From positions 1,133,464 to 1,197,463 of the forward strand of contig NZ_WKLH01000001.1 in the NCBI RefSeq assembly GCF_010882175.1: a DNA stretch of 64,000 nucleotides. The letters are read 5' to 3'. Shown piece after piece: positions 7,151-15,992 of this stretch (positions within the stretch are counted from its first letter, which is position 1; each line of letters starts with the position of its first letter). This stretch comes from Mangrovibacterium lignilyticum (GTDB lineage: Bacteria; Bacteroidota; Bacteroidia; Bacteroidales; Prolixibacteraceae). The notes beneath the pieces were generated by a model that saw nothing but the letters and a program-made list of their open reading frames with translations, did no database searches and was not told the origin of the DNA. The translations under genes were made by a program, and so were the position numbers.

Positions 7151-8335
7151 ATGGATTTTAAGAACGTTTCACTCTACCAACCGAAAATGGAATACCGCCG
7201 CTTTGGCAAAACAGAAAAGAATGTCAGTGTGATTACCCTTGGAGGTATGCGCTTTAAGCATGGCTGGACTGAACCCCGTCACGAAATCCCACAGGATACG
7301 CTGGATGAATGTCGTGATACGGTTGAAAAAGCACTCGTCCAAGGGATCAACCTGATTGAAACTGCTTACGGTTACGGGAAAAGTGAAACCGTTTACGGAA
7401 TCGTACTGAATGATGTATTGAAGGTTCCGCGCGACTCTTATTACCTAATGACCAAAGGTGCATCAACGACTGCTGCCGATACGCGCAAACTGGTGATGGA
7501 ACAGTTGGAAACCCTGAAGACCGACTATTTCGACTTCTACGCCTGGCACGGTATGAATACCCTGGAGCTATATGAAACAGCCTGTGCACCCGGAGGTCCG
7601 GTTGAGGAGTTGCTAAAAATGAAAGAAGAAGGGCTGATCAAACATGTCGGATTTAGTACTCATGCTCCTCTGGATGTGATCCTAAAAGCCATCGAAACAG
7701 ATCTGTTCGAATTCGTCAACCTGCACTACTACTATTTCTTTCAGCGAAACAAAGCGGCTGTTGATTTAGCGGCAAGCAAGGATATGGGTGTTTTCATTAT
7801 TTCGCCCAACGATAAAGGTGGCAAACTGAGTACACCACCACAAAAACTAATTGATCTCACGGCTCCCCTGCATCCGGTGCAGTGGAATGCCCGTTTTTGT
7901 TTAAGTCACGAATCCATTCATACCCTTACTTTCGGCTTACCGGCCACCTGTAGTTTCGACTTGCTGAATGGGATCTTCCCGGCACCTGCTCCATTTGCTC
8001 CTGAAGATAAAAAAATCAAAGAACGCATGGATGCTCAACGGGAACTTGATCCTTACGCTGAATATGAAGGTTACGACATGCTGCACGATCCTTCAGGCCT
8101 GAACATCCCGGAGATCTTGCGCTTCCGAATGATGTTGAAATGCTACGATATGAGGGAGTTTGGCTTGTATCGCTACAATATGTTCCAGGAAAAAGACCAT
8201 TGGTTCCCCGGCAACTTCCCGACTGCTGAAAACCTGCAAAAAATAGACACCAGCCGTTGCCCCCAAGATGTTCCTGTTGTGGAATTAATCGAAGAGACGC
8301 ACCGGGAACTATACAAACCGAAGGAGAAGAAGTAA
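7151..8335 (+). CDS. aldo/keto reductase (COG1453-like, without the Fe-S tail)
   Basis: The product is a 394-residue NAD(P)H-dependent oxidoreductase. The TIM-barrel part shows RRFGKTEKNVSVITLGGMRF at the start, and the active-site tetrad region reads LIETAYGYGKSE (Tyr kept, the usual Asp replaced by Glu), LMTKGAS (Lys) and FYAWHGMN (His). The Glu variant is, as I recall, common in the COG1453 branch. That branch usually ends in a CxxCxxCxxxC ferredoxin-like tail; here the C-terminal 120 residues are helical with no such motif. The substrate is unknown. It is probably a cytoplasmic, single-gene unit. Confidence 0.85.
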   Translation: MDFKNVSLYQPKMEYRRFGKTEKNVSVITLGGMRFKHGWTEPRHEIPQDTLDECRDTVEKALVQGINLIETAYGYGKSETVYGIVLNDVLKVPRDSYYLMTKGASTTAADTRKLVMEQLETLKTDYFDFYAWHGMNTLELYETACAPGGPVEELLKMKEEGLIKHVGFSTHAPLDVILKAIETDLFEFVNLHYYYFFQRNKAAVDLAASKDMGVFIISPNDKGGKLSTPPQKLIDLTAPLHPVQWNARFCLSHESIHTLTFGLPATCSFDLLNGIFPAPAPFAPEDKKIKERMDAQRELDPYAEYEGYDMLHDPSGLNIPEILRFRMMLKCYDMREFGLYRYNMFQEKDHWFPGNFPTAENLQKIDTSRCPQDVPVVELIEETHRELYKPKEKK

Positions 8336-8783
8336 TTCGGACTAAACTGTTAACGCAGCCGAATGGCTAAAATTGAAAACCGGAATTCGTCACCTTACTG
8401 TCTCTTTGTTATTTGATTCGATATTAACCATTTAACTGCCCGGAGTAACTTTAAAAAGCTACTCGGCGTAGTTCTGCGCGTCAATTCCTGAATTTTACGT
8501 GTCAAAACTTTCATTCATCTCTCAATTAATCACCACCCGAACAAGATATTTCACACATAAGGCTAAATAAATCAGCATTATACTTGCTATAATAATGAAA
8601 AAAAGACATTCCCCTCATTGGGCCACAATCCCCGTCTCATAGTCTCTTCGCAGTCAACACCCCACACTAACGCATTCTATATCAGAAATATAGGTTAAAA
8701 AACATATCACTAAATTAATCACATTGTCCTAATATTTAGTAGATTAAGAGAACTGATTTAACTTAACCCTAAACTGAAATATA
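8336..8783. other. gene-free stretch upstream of the adhesin
   Basis: About 450 bp, strongly AT-rich near its end, with no plausible gene. No perfect TAnnTTTG box was found on the plus strand. It presumably carries the promoter of the adhesin-barrel pair. Confidence 0.4.
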
Positions 8784-11700
8784 ATGGTTACACATTTATG
8801 CGGGATTTTTCTATCCAAGAAGAAATACCCTCCGCAAGGCGGATTCCTATGGGGTATTTTACTAAGTTTTCTATTCTTTCTCTTTAACACAACAGCATTT
8901 GCAATCGGTGCCGATCCAGTGGCCCAATGTTTTAGCAACATTACGGTCCATTTGGATGAAAACGGTGCCGCTAGTATTACAGCTGAAGATCTCGACAATG
9001 GCTCTTACGACTCCGACGGAACCATTGCTCTATTCGTCGACATAACTGATTTTGACTGCACCAATATCGGAGATAATGATGTGCGACTAATTGTTGTCGA
9101 CAATGACGACAATTCCTCGGTTTGTCATACAAATGTGACGGTCGTTGAGGACATCCCTCCAACTCCGGACGCTGAAACCTTACCGGATATACTGGCACAA
9201 TGCATGGTGTCCCTCGCAGACATCACAGTTCCAACAGCAACCGACAACTGTTCCGGAACAATCGCTGGAATAAGCGATGCAACTTTCCCGATTACTGATC
9301 AGGGAACAACAATGATTACCTGGACTTATACCGATGACAGTGGCAACAGCACCACTCAGACTCAAAACGTGGTGATTGCTGATACCGAAGCGCCAATACC
9401 TGACATGGCTGCATTGGATGACATAACAGCCCAATGCGAAGTGACCGCCCTAACTCCTCCTACTGCAACCGACAACTGTGCAGGAACAATAGCCGGAACA
9501 ACCGACGCAGTACTCCCAATTGCCACAACAACCATGATTACCTGGACCTACGACGACGGAAACGGCAACACGGCAACACAAACGCAAAATATCATTGTCG
9601 AAGACACGATGGCACCAACGCCGGATTTGGCAACTTTAGAAGATGTGAACGCTCAATGTGAAGTGACAGCATTAACCACTCCGACTGCAACCGATAACTG
9701 CGCGGGTGAAATAACCGGTACAACCGACGCGGCATTGCCAATCACAATAACCACGATGATTACGTGGACCTACGACGATGGAAACGGGAACACTTCAACC
9801 CAGACACAAAACGTAGTTGTTGAAGACACAATGGCGCCAACACCTGACCTGGCAACCCTGGATGATGTAAACGAGCAATGTGAAGTGACGGCCATAACTG
9901 CTCCGACTGCAACAGACAACTGCGCAGGTGAAATCACCGGTACAACCGACGCGGTATTCCCGATCATGGCAAGCACGACAATTACATGGACCTACGATGA
10001 TGGAAACGGAAACACGTCAACTCAATCGCAAAATGTTGTTGTTGATGACACCCTGGCACCAACGCCGGATCTGGCAACGCTGGAAGATGTGAACGAGCAA
10101 TGTGAAGTAACGGCCATAACCGCACCCACTGCAACAGACAACTGCGCAGGTGAAATCACCGGTACAACCGACGCGGTATTTCCCATCATGGCAAGCACGA
10201 CAATTACATGGACCTACGATGACGGAAACGGCAACACGGCAACACAAACACAAAATGTTGTTGTTGATGATACCATAGAACCAACGCCCGATCTGGCAAC
10301 GCTGCAAGATGTGACCGAACAATGTGAAGTGACGGCAATAACCGCACCCACTGCAACCGATAACTGCTCGGGAACTATAACCGGTACAACCGATGCTGTA
10401 TTCCCGATCATGGCAAGCACGACAATTACATGGACCTACGATGATGGAAACGGAAATACGGCAACACAAACGCAAAATGTAGTTGTTGATGATACGATGG
10501 AACCTACGCCGGATCTGGCAACGCTGGAAGATGTGAATGAGCAATGTGAAGTGACAGCAATAACTGCGCCGACTGCAACCGACAACTGTTCCGGCACAAT
10601 TACCGGAACAACCGACGCTGTATTTCCAATCATGGCAAGCACAACAATTACCTGGACCTACGATGATGGAAACGGGAACACAGCAACGCAAACCCAAAAT
10701 ATTGTGATTGAAGATACACTGGAACCAGTTCCGGATCTGGCAAGCCTGACTGAACTGTCTGCTCCCTGTGAAGTGACTGCCATTACCGCTCCCACAGCCA
10801 CCGACAATTGTTCGGGAACAATCACCGGGACAACCGATGCGGCATTTCCAATCCAGGCAAGCACTGTCGTAATCTGGACCTTTACCGATGAAACCGGCAA
10901 CACAGCCAGCCAAACGCAAAATGTCGTTATCGACGATATGGAAGCTCCAACTCCGGATCTGGCAACTTTAGAAGATGTAACCGCTGATTGTGAGGCGGCT
11001 ACCATAACTGCACCGACAGCAACCGACAACTGCTCCGGAACAGTCACCGGAACAACCGATGCAGTATTCCCGATTGCAGCATCCACCGTAATTACCTGGA
11101 CTTTCACGGATGCCAACGGGAACACGGCTACCCAAACCCAAAACGTCATAATTACGCCTTCACCGATAGCTGACGTAACCCTTGCTAATGGAACCTTCAC
11201 CTACGACGGAGCAACACACAGCCTCGCAGTTGCAGGATTGCCTGCAGGAGCTTCGGTGAGCTACGAAAACAACGACCAGGTAAACGCCGGAACTTACGAA
11301 GTAACAGCAACCGTCAATCCGGGAGTTTCAACTTGTCCGGAGCTGCAATTAACTGCAACGCTGACAATTGATAAAGCACCACAAACCATCACCTTCGATG
11401 AGATTCCGGTGATGAGTCTGGAAGATGATCCGGACTTCGGATTGACTGCAACAGCCAGCTCTGGCTTGCCGGTAAGTTACACGTATACGTACGACGCCGA
11501 CACAGCTCCGGCAACCATTAGCGAGACCGGCGATGTTAGCCTGTTAACATCAGGGACTGTTGAAATCACGGCTCATCAGGAGGGCAACGAAAATTATCTG
11601 CCTGCTGATCCCGTGACACAAACACTCACGATTACAAGCTCCGATGCAACGATCCACGAGATCATCATCAACAATACAACATACACGAACCCGGCCAATG

Positions 11701-12425
11701 AAATTCACTACGAAGTTGTATGTGGCGATAATTCAGATCAAGTTGAAGTGAGCTTTACCAAAGAGGTCAATGCAACGGCTGATACGCCGCTTATATTTGT
11801 GATTAGCACACCATCAAACGGAACGTTTACCAAAACCATTGTGGTGACGTCACAAGACGGAACACAGACCGAGACTTACAAGATTGTAATTGAAAAACCA
11901 TACACCTACCTGAATCCGGACATCTTTGTGATCCAAAAATTCAACAATGTCTTGTTGGTCAACAACAACCCGGATAACAATGGCGGCTTCCGGTTTGTAA
12001 GTTTCAACTGGTACATGAATGATCAACTGATTGGCACCGGGCAGTATTACTCGGCGGGAGACAATGCGAACAATACGCTGAATCCAAATGGCACCTATTA
12101 CGTTGAGATGACCGATTCAAACGGTATCACATACCGAAGCTGTGATTTCACTGTCAGCTTAACTTCAGCAGCCTACAACATGACCGTTTCACCGAACCCG
12201 ATTACAGCAGGAAGCACCATCGATGTTCAGACAACCTACCCGGCAGAGATGCTGACTGATGTGACAATCATGATAAGCACACTTTACGGCAACCCGGTAC
12301 TGCAGCAAATGACGACTACGAATGACACGCGAATCAATCTACCGGCTTCACTTACGCCGGGGACTTATGTGGTCACATCGAAAGCCGCCGGAGTCATTTT
12401 AAGCTCTAAAATAATTGTCCAATGA
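8784..12425 (+). CDS. large secreted repeat adhesin with HYR-like repeats and a T9SS sorting domain
   Basis: The product has 1213 residues. A signal peptide ends near residue 43 (FFLFNTTAFA). Residues of about 123-790 form nine HYR/Ig-like repeats of 74 residues, each with PTATDNC and WTYDDGNGNT; both Cys of the repeat are conserved, so each repeat probably has one disulfide. Two MBG-type domains follow (about 794-950), then a further beta-sandwich domain. The last about 80 residues (SPNPITAGSTIDV to SSKIIVQ) fit a type A T9SS C-terminal domain. It is therefore predicted to cross the outer membrane by type IX secretion and be displayed on the surface. The following gene overlaps or abuts its stop and encodes an outer-membrane barrel, a possible partner. 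Confidence 0.88.
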   Translation: MVTHLCGIFLSKKKYPPQGGFLWGILLSFLFFLFNTTAFAIGADPVAQCFSNITVHLDENGAASITAEDLDNGSYDSDGTIALFVDITDFDCTNIGDNDVRLIVVDNDDNSSVCHTNVTVVEDIPPTPDAETLPDILAQCMVSLADITVPTATDNCSGTIAGISDATFPITDQGTTMITWTYTDDSGNSTTQTQNVVIADTEAPIPDMAALDDITAQCEVTALTPPTATDNCAGTIAGTTDAVLPIATTTMITWTYDDGNGNTATQTQNIIVEDTMAPTPDLATLEDVNAQCEVTALTTPTATDNCAGEITGTTDAALPITITTMITWTYDDGNGNTSTQTQNVVVEDTMAPTPDLATLDDVNEQCEVTAITAPTATDNCAGEITGTTDAVFPIMASTTITWTYDDGNGNTSTQSQNVVVDDTLAPTPDLATLEDVNEQCEVTAITAPTATDNCAGEITGTTDAVFPIMASTTITWTYDDGNGNTATQTQNVVVDDTIEPTPDLATLQDVTEQCEVTAITAPTATDNCSGTITGTTDAVFPIMASTTITWTYDDGNGNTATQTQNVVVDDTMEPTPDLATLEDVNEQCEVTAITAPTATDNCSGTITGTTDAVFPIMASTTITWTYDDGNGNTATQTQNIVIEDTLEPVPDLASLTELSAPCEVTAITAPTATDNCSGTITGTTDAAFPIQASTVVIWTFTDETGNTASQTQNVVIDDMEAPTPDLATLEDVTADCEAATITAPTATDNCSGTVTGTTDAVFPIAASTVITWTFTDANGNTATQTQNVIITPSPIADVTLANGTFTYDGATHSLAVAGLPAGASVSYENNDQVNAGTYEVTATVNPGVSTCPELQLTATLTIDKAPQTITFDEIPVMSLEDDPDFGLTATASSGLPVSYTYTYDADTAPATISETGDVSLLTSGTVEITAHQEGNENYLPADPVTQTLTITSSDATIHEIIINNTTYTNPANEIHYEVVCGDNSDQVEVSFTKEVNATADTPLIFVISTPSNGTFTKTIVVTSQDGTQTETYKIVIEKPYTYLNPDIFVIQKFNNVLLVNNNPDNNGGFRFVSFNWYMNDQLIGTGQYYSAGDNANNTLNPNGTYYVEMTDSNGITYRSCDFTVSLTSAAYNMTVSPNPITAGSTIDVQTTYPAEMLTDVTIMISTLYGNPVLQQMTTTNDTRINLPASLTPGTYVVTSKAAGVILSSKIIVQ
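9151..11154 (+). repeat. nine tandem 222-bp repeats within the adhesin gene
   Basis: The unit of 222 bp (74 codons) occurs nine times; the PTATDNC codons recur at this period. Units four to seven are nearly identical at the DNA level, while units one, eight and nine are more diverged, the usual gradient for arrays that expand by unequal crossing over in their centre. The reading frame is kept throughout. Confidence 0.9.
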
Positions 12426-12472
12426 CAACTGGTTTAAATCAATGGAATTGTTTCACGCTAAAATTTAAAACA

Positions 12473-13372
12473 ATGAATATAAACAGATCGACCTGTTACA
12501 AACATAGCTTAATCATCCTGCTCGTCACCATGTCGGGCTTCGGACTCAGGGCACAGGAAATAAGAGTACCCCAAAGTGAATTTTCGTTCTATATGAAAGG
12601 CCCTTTTGCGAAACTCAGCTTCGACTTGGGCGACTACGGTGAAAGCTCCAGCCGGTTCGGTGTTGGCTTCGGTGCTCAATACGCCCGCTACCTCGATTAC
12701 CACTGGAGTGTATCCGGCGGATTAGAAATCCAAACCTATGCTTCCAAAGCAGTAATGCCGGCTTTCAGCGACAGCTACGCCACGACCGATATGGAAGGAG
12801 ATGACTTTGAATTCCAGTATTCCGTCTCCTCCTACTACGAACGGGAGAACCTGACGCTTTTGAACGTCCCGATTAAAGTACAGTATGAAACCGGAGTCGG
12901 AAAAACCGTCAAATTTTTCAGTTCAGCGGGGTTTGCTGTCGGCTTCCCTATTGGCGGAAATTATAAAAGCAGGATTACCGGGCTAAAAACAGCCGGTTAT
13001 TATCCGCAATGGGATGCTTTGCTGACCAGCCCTAAATTCGCAGGCTTCGGGAACTGGGGCAACCAGCACAGCGCCAAAATGGACTTAAACCCCAAGAACA
13101 GCTATGCGTTTCTACTGGAAGTTGGTATTAAACACAACTTAGCTGAAGGGCACAATTTCTACGGAGGTCTCTTTATCGATATCCCGTTGAATAAGATCAA
13201 TAACAGCGACAACAACAATCAATCGATGATTGCCTACGACGCCGACAATCCGGGCCAACTGATTTACAACCCGGTGGTCTATGCCTCTCCCGGAGCACAG
13301 GGAGACGGATATGCCGATAAAATGAAAGCCTTTGCCTGGGGTTTCAAGCTCCGGTATGCCATTGACTATTAG
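12473..13372 (+). CDS. outer-membrane beta-barrel protein
   Basis: The product has 299 residues. The N-terminal signal peptide (SLIILLVTMSGFGLRAQ) is followed by alternating amphipathic strands (FGVGFGAQYARYLDYHWSV, TLLNVPIKVQYE, GFAVGFPIGGNY), ending in WGFKLRYAIDY with the C-terminal aromatic residue typical of outer-membrane barrels. The frame is open from 12422, overlapping the adhesin stop, but the ATG at 12473 directly precedes the signal peptide and is preferred. Its position right after the T9SS adhesin suggests that it anchors or assembles the adhesin, which is inference. A strong terminator follows. Confidence 0.8.
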   Translation: MNINRSTCYKHSLIILLVTMSGFGLRAQEIRVPQSEFSFYMKGPFAKLSFDLGDYGESSSRFGVGFGAQYARYLDYHWSVSGGLEIQTYASKAVMPAFSDSYATTDMEGDDFEFQYSVSSYYERENLTLLNVPIKVQYETGVGKTVKFFSSAGFAVGFPIGGNYKSRITGLKTAGYYPQWDALLTSPKFAGFGNWGNQHSAKMDLNPKNSYAFLLEVGIKHNLAEGHNFYGGLFIDIPLNKINNSDNNNQSMIAYDADNPGQLIYNPVVYASPGAQGDGYADKMKAFAWGFKLRYAIDY

Positions 13373-13402
13373 AAAAGATTCGTTCGTTCATCGCCAAAGA
13401 CA

Positions 13403-13438
13403 AACAAAGCAGATCCTGACAAAAGGATCTGCTTTGTT
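13403..13438 (+). terminator. terminator of the adhesin-barrel operon
   Basis: A perfect 15-bp stem (13403-13417 with 13424-13438) and 6-nt loop lie 31 bp after the barrel gene. The U-tract is short, so it may work in both directions. Confidence 0.75.
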
Positions 13439-13647
13439 GCTTTACCGGCTGCTGTTTAATGTCCGTAAAACACCACCATTCCGACGACTGGCAACCAAGC
13501 CGAACAGGCCCGAAACTTCCTATTCATCAATTACCAACACCCTACGTCACCAAAATATGATATCTCATTCACTTACAAGGCAAACAATTGGTTATGAACA
13601 AATAATCACTTAACTTATATATTTTTATTGCCTTAGATTCGATAAAC

Positions 13648-14220
13648 ATGTACATATTAATTGCTGATTTCTTTGCGCAGTTTGGCAATTTCTCTGATTG
13701 GGAACTGAGCCAGATCGTCTGTAAAATACAGGAGACCGAATTAAAAGCCGGCGAATACTTTCAGAAAACCGGTTCAAAGAACTGGCGAATAAGCTATCTG
13801 CTGGATGGTGTGTTGGGTGTATTAACCACAAATGATGATGGTAATCGCTGCCTGCGTCACTTAATTACCGAAAAACATTTCTTTACCGATTTAGGATGCC
13901 AGCTGACAACCCAAGGATCGGCCTATGCGTTCAAGGCACTCTGCCCCTGCCGGGTATCGAGCATTTCGCTTTGCGATGCCCGGCAGCTGATCACCGATAT
14001 TCCCGCGTTGCAACAAGCTTACACCTTTACGCGAGAAGAAAGTCTGCTCTACTTAATTCACCAGCAGGATCTTCTCCGACAGGGTTCCCCGTCCAAACAA
14101 TACCTCCGCTTACTGGTCCATCATCCGGAGATTTTCCGACAACTCCCGATGAAATACATTGCCGACTACCTCGGCATTACACAACGGTCGCTGAGTCGTA
14201 TACGAAAATCATGTCACTGA
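13648..14220 (+). CDS. Crp/Fnr family transcription regulator
   Basis: The product has 190 residues. Residues of about 20-120 form a cyclic-nucleotide-binding-like beta roll (KAGEYFQKTGSKNWRISYLLDG), then a long dimer helix, then a short helix-turn-helix at the end (PMKYIADYLGITQRSLSRIRK). No cysteine set for an Fe-S cluster is seen at the N-terminus, so it is not Fnr-like in the narrow sense. The ligand is unknown. The 23-bp palindrome that directly follows its stop could be a terminator or an operator. Confidence 0.85.
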   Translation: MYILIADFFAQFGNFSDWELSQIVCKIQETELKAGEYFQKTGSKNWRISYLLDGVLGVLTTNDDGNRCLRHLITEKHFFTDLGCQLTTQGSAYAFKALCPCRVSSISLCDARQLITDIPALQQAYTFTREESLLYLIHQQDLLRQGSPSKQYLRLLVHHPEIFRQLPMKYIADYLGITQRSLSRIRKSCH

Positions 14221-14243
14221 TTTTTTACCCTTGGGGTAAAAAA
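14221..14243 (+). repeat. near-perfect palindrome after the Crp/Fnr gene
   Basis: Ten-base arms (TTTTTTACCC and GGGTAAAAAA) flank a 3-base centre immediately after the regulator stop codon. The symmetry fits a dimeric operator or a bidirectional, weak terminator. Confidence 0.5.
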
Positions 14244-14287
14244 TACCTGGATGCTTTGTCGGAAATTTGTCCTAAACCAAAAGACAA

Positions 14288-14674
14288 ATGAAAACCTGCA
14301 TCCAATCAACCGGCGCCCCGCATTCCAACCAATGGAGCACTGGTTTTAATCTAAACCCGGTAATTTCTTTTAAAAACCGAAGCAATTCTTTAAAGAAGGA
14401 GCCTGCTTTAAAGAAAAACCAGCCCAATTCTTTAAAAGATTGTCGTAATTCTAATCAATATTGCCTCAATGTTGATCAATATTGGAGTAATGTTGATCAA
14501 TATTGGCGTAATTCTTTAAAGAATTGGTGTGATATTGTTAAGAACAGACCTGCTTTTTTAAAGAAATACCCATTCCGTTCTTTAATGCAAGCCGAATTTT
14601 ATGTGTTCCTAATGTCGGCGACACCGCCCCATCCCTATTTATTCCTAAAACGAAGTATCGTTCTCCCGCTATAA
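14288..14674 (+). CDS. possible 128-residue protein with heptad repeats
   Basis: The family is not recognised. The middle (about residues 25-95) consists of imperfect 7-residue units such as NSLKKEP, NSLKDCR, NVDQYWS, NVDQYWR and NSLKNWC, encoded by units of about 21 bp. Every spacing between the TTTAAA cores is a multiple of three (18, 24, 84, 21, 21), which argues for selection on reading frame. There is no signal peptide. Against it being a gene, the ends look unlike a normal protein and the DNA is very AT-rich. It may instead be a non-coding repeat array upstream of the fibronectin gene. Confidence 0.35.
   Translation: MKTCIQSTGAPHSNQWSTGFNLNPVISFKNRSNSLKKEPALKKNQPNSLKDCRNSNQYCLNVDQYWSNVDQYWRNSLKNWCDIVKNRPAFLKKYPFRSLMQAEFYVFLMSATPPHPYLFLKRSIVLPL
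14364..14584 (+). repeat. array of imperfect 21-bp repeats
   Basis: About ten units have a core of TTCTTTAAAGAA (itself a palindrome) or GTTGATCAATATTGG. Two of the latter (14471-14485 and 14492-14506) are exact copies 21 bp apart. The period equals two helical turns as well as seven codons. Confidence 0.7.
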
Positions 14675-14699
14675 TTCAAATTTCAAAAACAGAAAGACT

Positions 14700-15326
14700 A
14701 TGAGTAAATCTAAAGTTTCAATCGATTTTTCAGGTGCCCGATTTACGGACTCTGAGCTTAGTGTCGAAGCGAAACAGCTCACGGATAAGACGGACGGAAA
14801 TCCGGCTTTTCCAACTCCCTCTCCCGAACTGGCGACCATTCGCACAACTATTGCCGATTACGATAAGTCATTGGAAGCTGTAAAGGATGGAAGCCGGGAA
14901 GATACGGTCGTAAAGAACCGGATACGCGCCGAACTCGAAGACTTACTCTCCAGCCTGGGTTTGTATGTCCAGCAGGCCAGTAATGGCGACGAAGCGCTGA
15001 TCTTGAGCGCCGGGTTCTCGGTACACCGCGCACACGAACCAATTGGTCCGCTGGTGAAACCTCAAAACCTGATGGTGAAACCCGCAAGCAGCAACGGAGC
15101 TGTCCTGGTAAGTTGCAATGCTGTGCCTCATGCTTCGTCGTACCTGTTCGAATATCGCGAACTTGTTGATACCAGCGATAACGGCTGGGTTCCCCTTCCT
15201 TGTACTAAAAGTAAATTGACGATCTCTGGATTGACCTCCGGCAAGCAATATGCTTTCCGGATCACCGCTGTTGGTTCAACGCAAACACTGAACTGGAGCG
15301 ACGAAGTCAAATCTTATGTCCTCTAA
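14700..15326 (+). CDS. fibronectin type III domain protein
   Basis: The product has 208 residues. Residues of about 35-115 are helical, with the pattern FPTPSPELATIRTTIADYDKS and LEDLLSSLGLYVQQASNGDE, followed by a proline-rich linker and one fibronectin type III domain (about 122-208: PQNLMVKPASSNGAVLVSC, then SGLTSGKQYAFRITAVG). This two-part arrangement is common in Bacteroidota but of unknown role. No signal peptide is seen. A terminator follows at 15435-15470. Confidence 0.8.
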   Translation: MSKSKVSIDFSGARFTDSELSVEAKQLTDKTDGNPAFPTPSPELATIRTTIADYDKSLEAVKDGSREDTVVKNRIRAELEDLLSSLGLYVQQASNGDEALILSAGFSVHRAHEPIGPLVKPQNLMVKPASSNGAVLVSCNAVPHASSYLFEYRELVDTSDNGWVPLPCTKSKLTISGLTSGKQYAFRITAVGSTQTLNWSDEVKSYVL

Positions 15327-15434
15327 TCCCTTTGGGATACTATACCAGGAAGAATGATACTTAAGCGTTAGGTACCCTGCACTGAAATAATGAAAAAGTG
15401 CAACAGACTAAAATCCTGGACTCAACCTAACAAC

Positions 15435-15470
15435 CAAAAAAAGAGAGTGAAATTTTCATTCTCTTTTTTT
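15435..15470 (+). terminator. terminator of the fibronectin-domain gene
   Basis: The stem AGAGAGTGAA pairs with TTCATTCTCT (one G-T pair), is flanked by A7 and followed by T7, and works in both directions. Confidence 0.85.
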
Positions 15471-15580
15471 ATGATTAGACCAAGTCTAAATAATTGAACA
15501 TATACCAAGCATGCCATTTATTATTCGTAACTTATATAAGATAGAACGAAAAACGAATCACTAATCCTAAACCAAAGGCC

Positions 15581-15787
15581 ATGACAAACTACTACGTAAA
15601 CAAAAATTCGCAACACAACGGCGATCATGAGGTTCACTCGAGTTCGTGTCTGAATCTGCCAGCCGAATTTAACCGGATCTTTTTAGGATGTTTCGCCGAT
15701 TGTAAAAGTGCCGTAAAAGAAGCTAAGAAAACTTACCCCAAGTCCAATGGTTGTTACCATTGCATTCCCGAATGTCATACGAGCTAA
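15581..15787 (+). CDS. small Cys-rich conserved protein (68 residues)
   Basis: The product starts MTNYYVNKNSQHNGDHEVH and contains Cys at five or six positions (SSSCLNLP, GCFADCKSA, GCYHCIPECH). I recall short Bacteroidota proteins with the same N-terminus and the same GCxxCxxxCHxS tail, so it is a conserved family of unknown function, possibly metal-binding. The ATG at 15581 is the only sensible start. There is no signal peptide. It is a single-gene unit on the plus strand, facing the convergent hydrolase gene. Confidence 0.75.
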   Translation: MTNYYVNKNSQHNGDHEVHSSSCLNLPAEFNRIFLGCFADCKSAVKEAKKTYPKSNGCYHCIPECHTS

Positions 15788-15913
15788 TGCCCTGCCGGAA
15801 TCGGGAAGAAGGAAAACCGGCGATTCTGACTCATCCTCAACGAAACCGGCAATCCGGAAAATTGAACAATCCTGAAGGGATTGAATATTTATCACCCCCA
15901 ATGAAATTAAGTA

Positions 15914-15973
15914 CTTGCTCTTTCGAATAGCTAAAGCCGCTTGAGGCAACTTAACCTGCTCCGAAAGAGCAAG
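15914..15973. repeat. 12-bp inverted repeat between convergent genes
   Basis: CTTGCTCTTTCG (15914-15925) and its exact complement (15962-15973) are separated by 36 bp. It lies between the convergent genes at 15787 and 15993 and may serve as a terminator-like structure. Confidence 0.4.
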
Positions 15974-15992
15974 AACTATTTTGGGCCATTGA

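Noticed and set aside
10017-10919. Long open frame (300 codons) antisense to the adhesin
   Set aside because: It mirrors the 222-bp repeats and is Cys- and Ser-rich without family features; the repeat makes any stop-free frame long.
9151-11154. CRISPR array in the repeat region
   Set aside because: The units are 222 bp, contiguous and coding, with no short repeats separated by unique spacers; no cas gene is present.
10658-11200. Second antisense frame in the adhesin repeats
   Set aside because: Same cause: low-complexity translation (VVPVTVPEQLSVAVGAV repeated) of the tandem repeat.
13332-13613. 93-codon frame overlapping the barrel gene end and its terminator
   Set aside because: It runs through a 15-bp terminator hairpin and has no family features.
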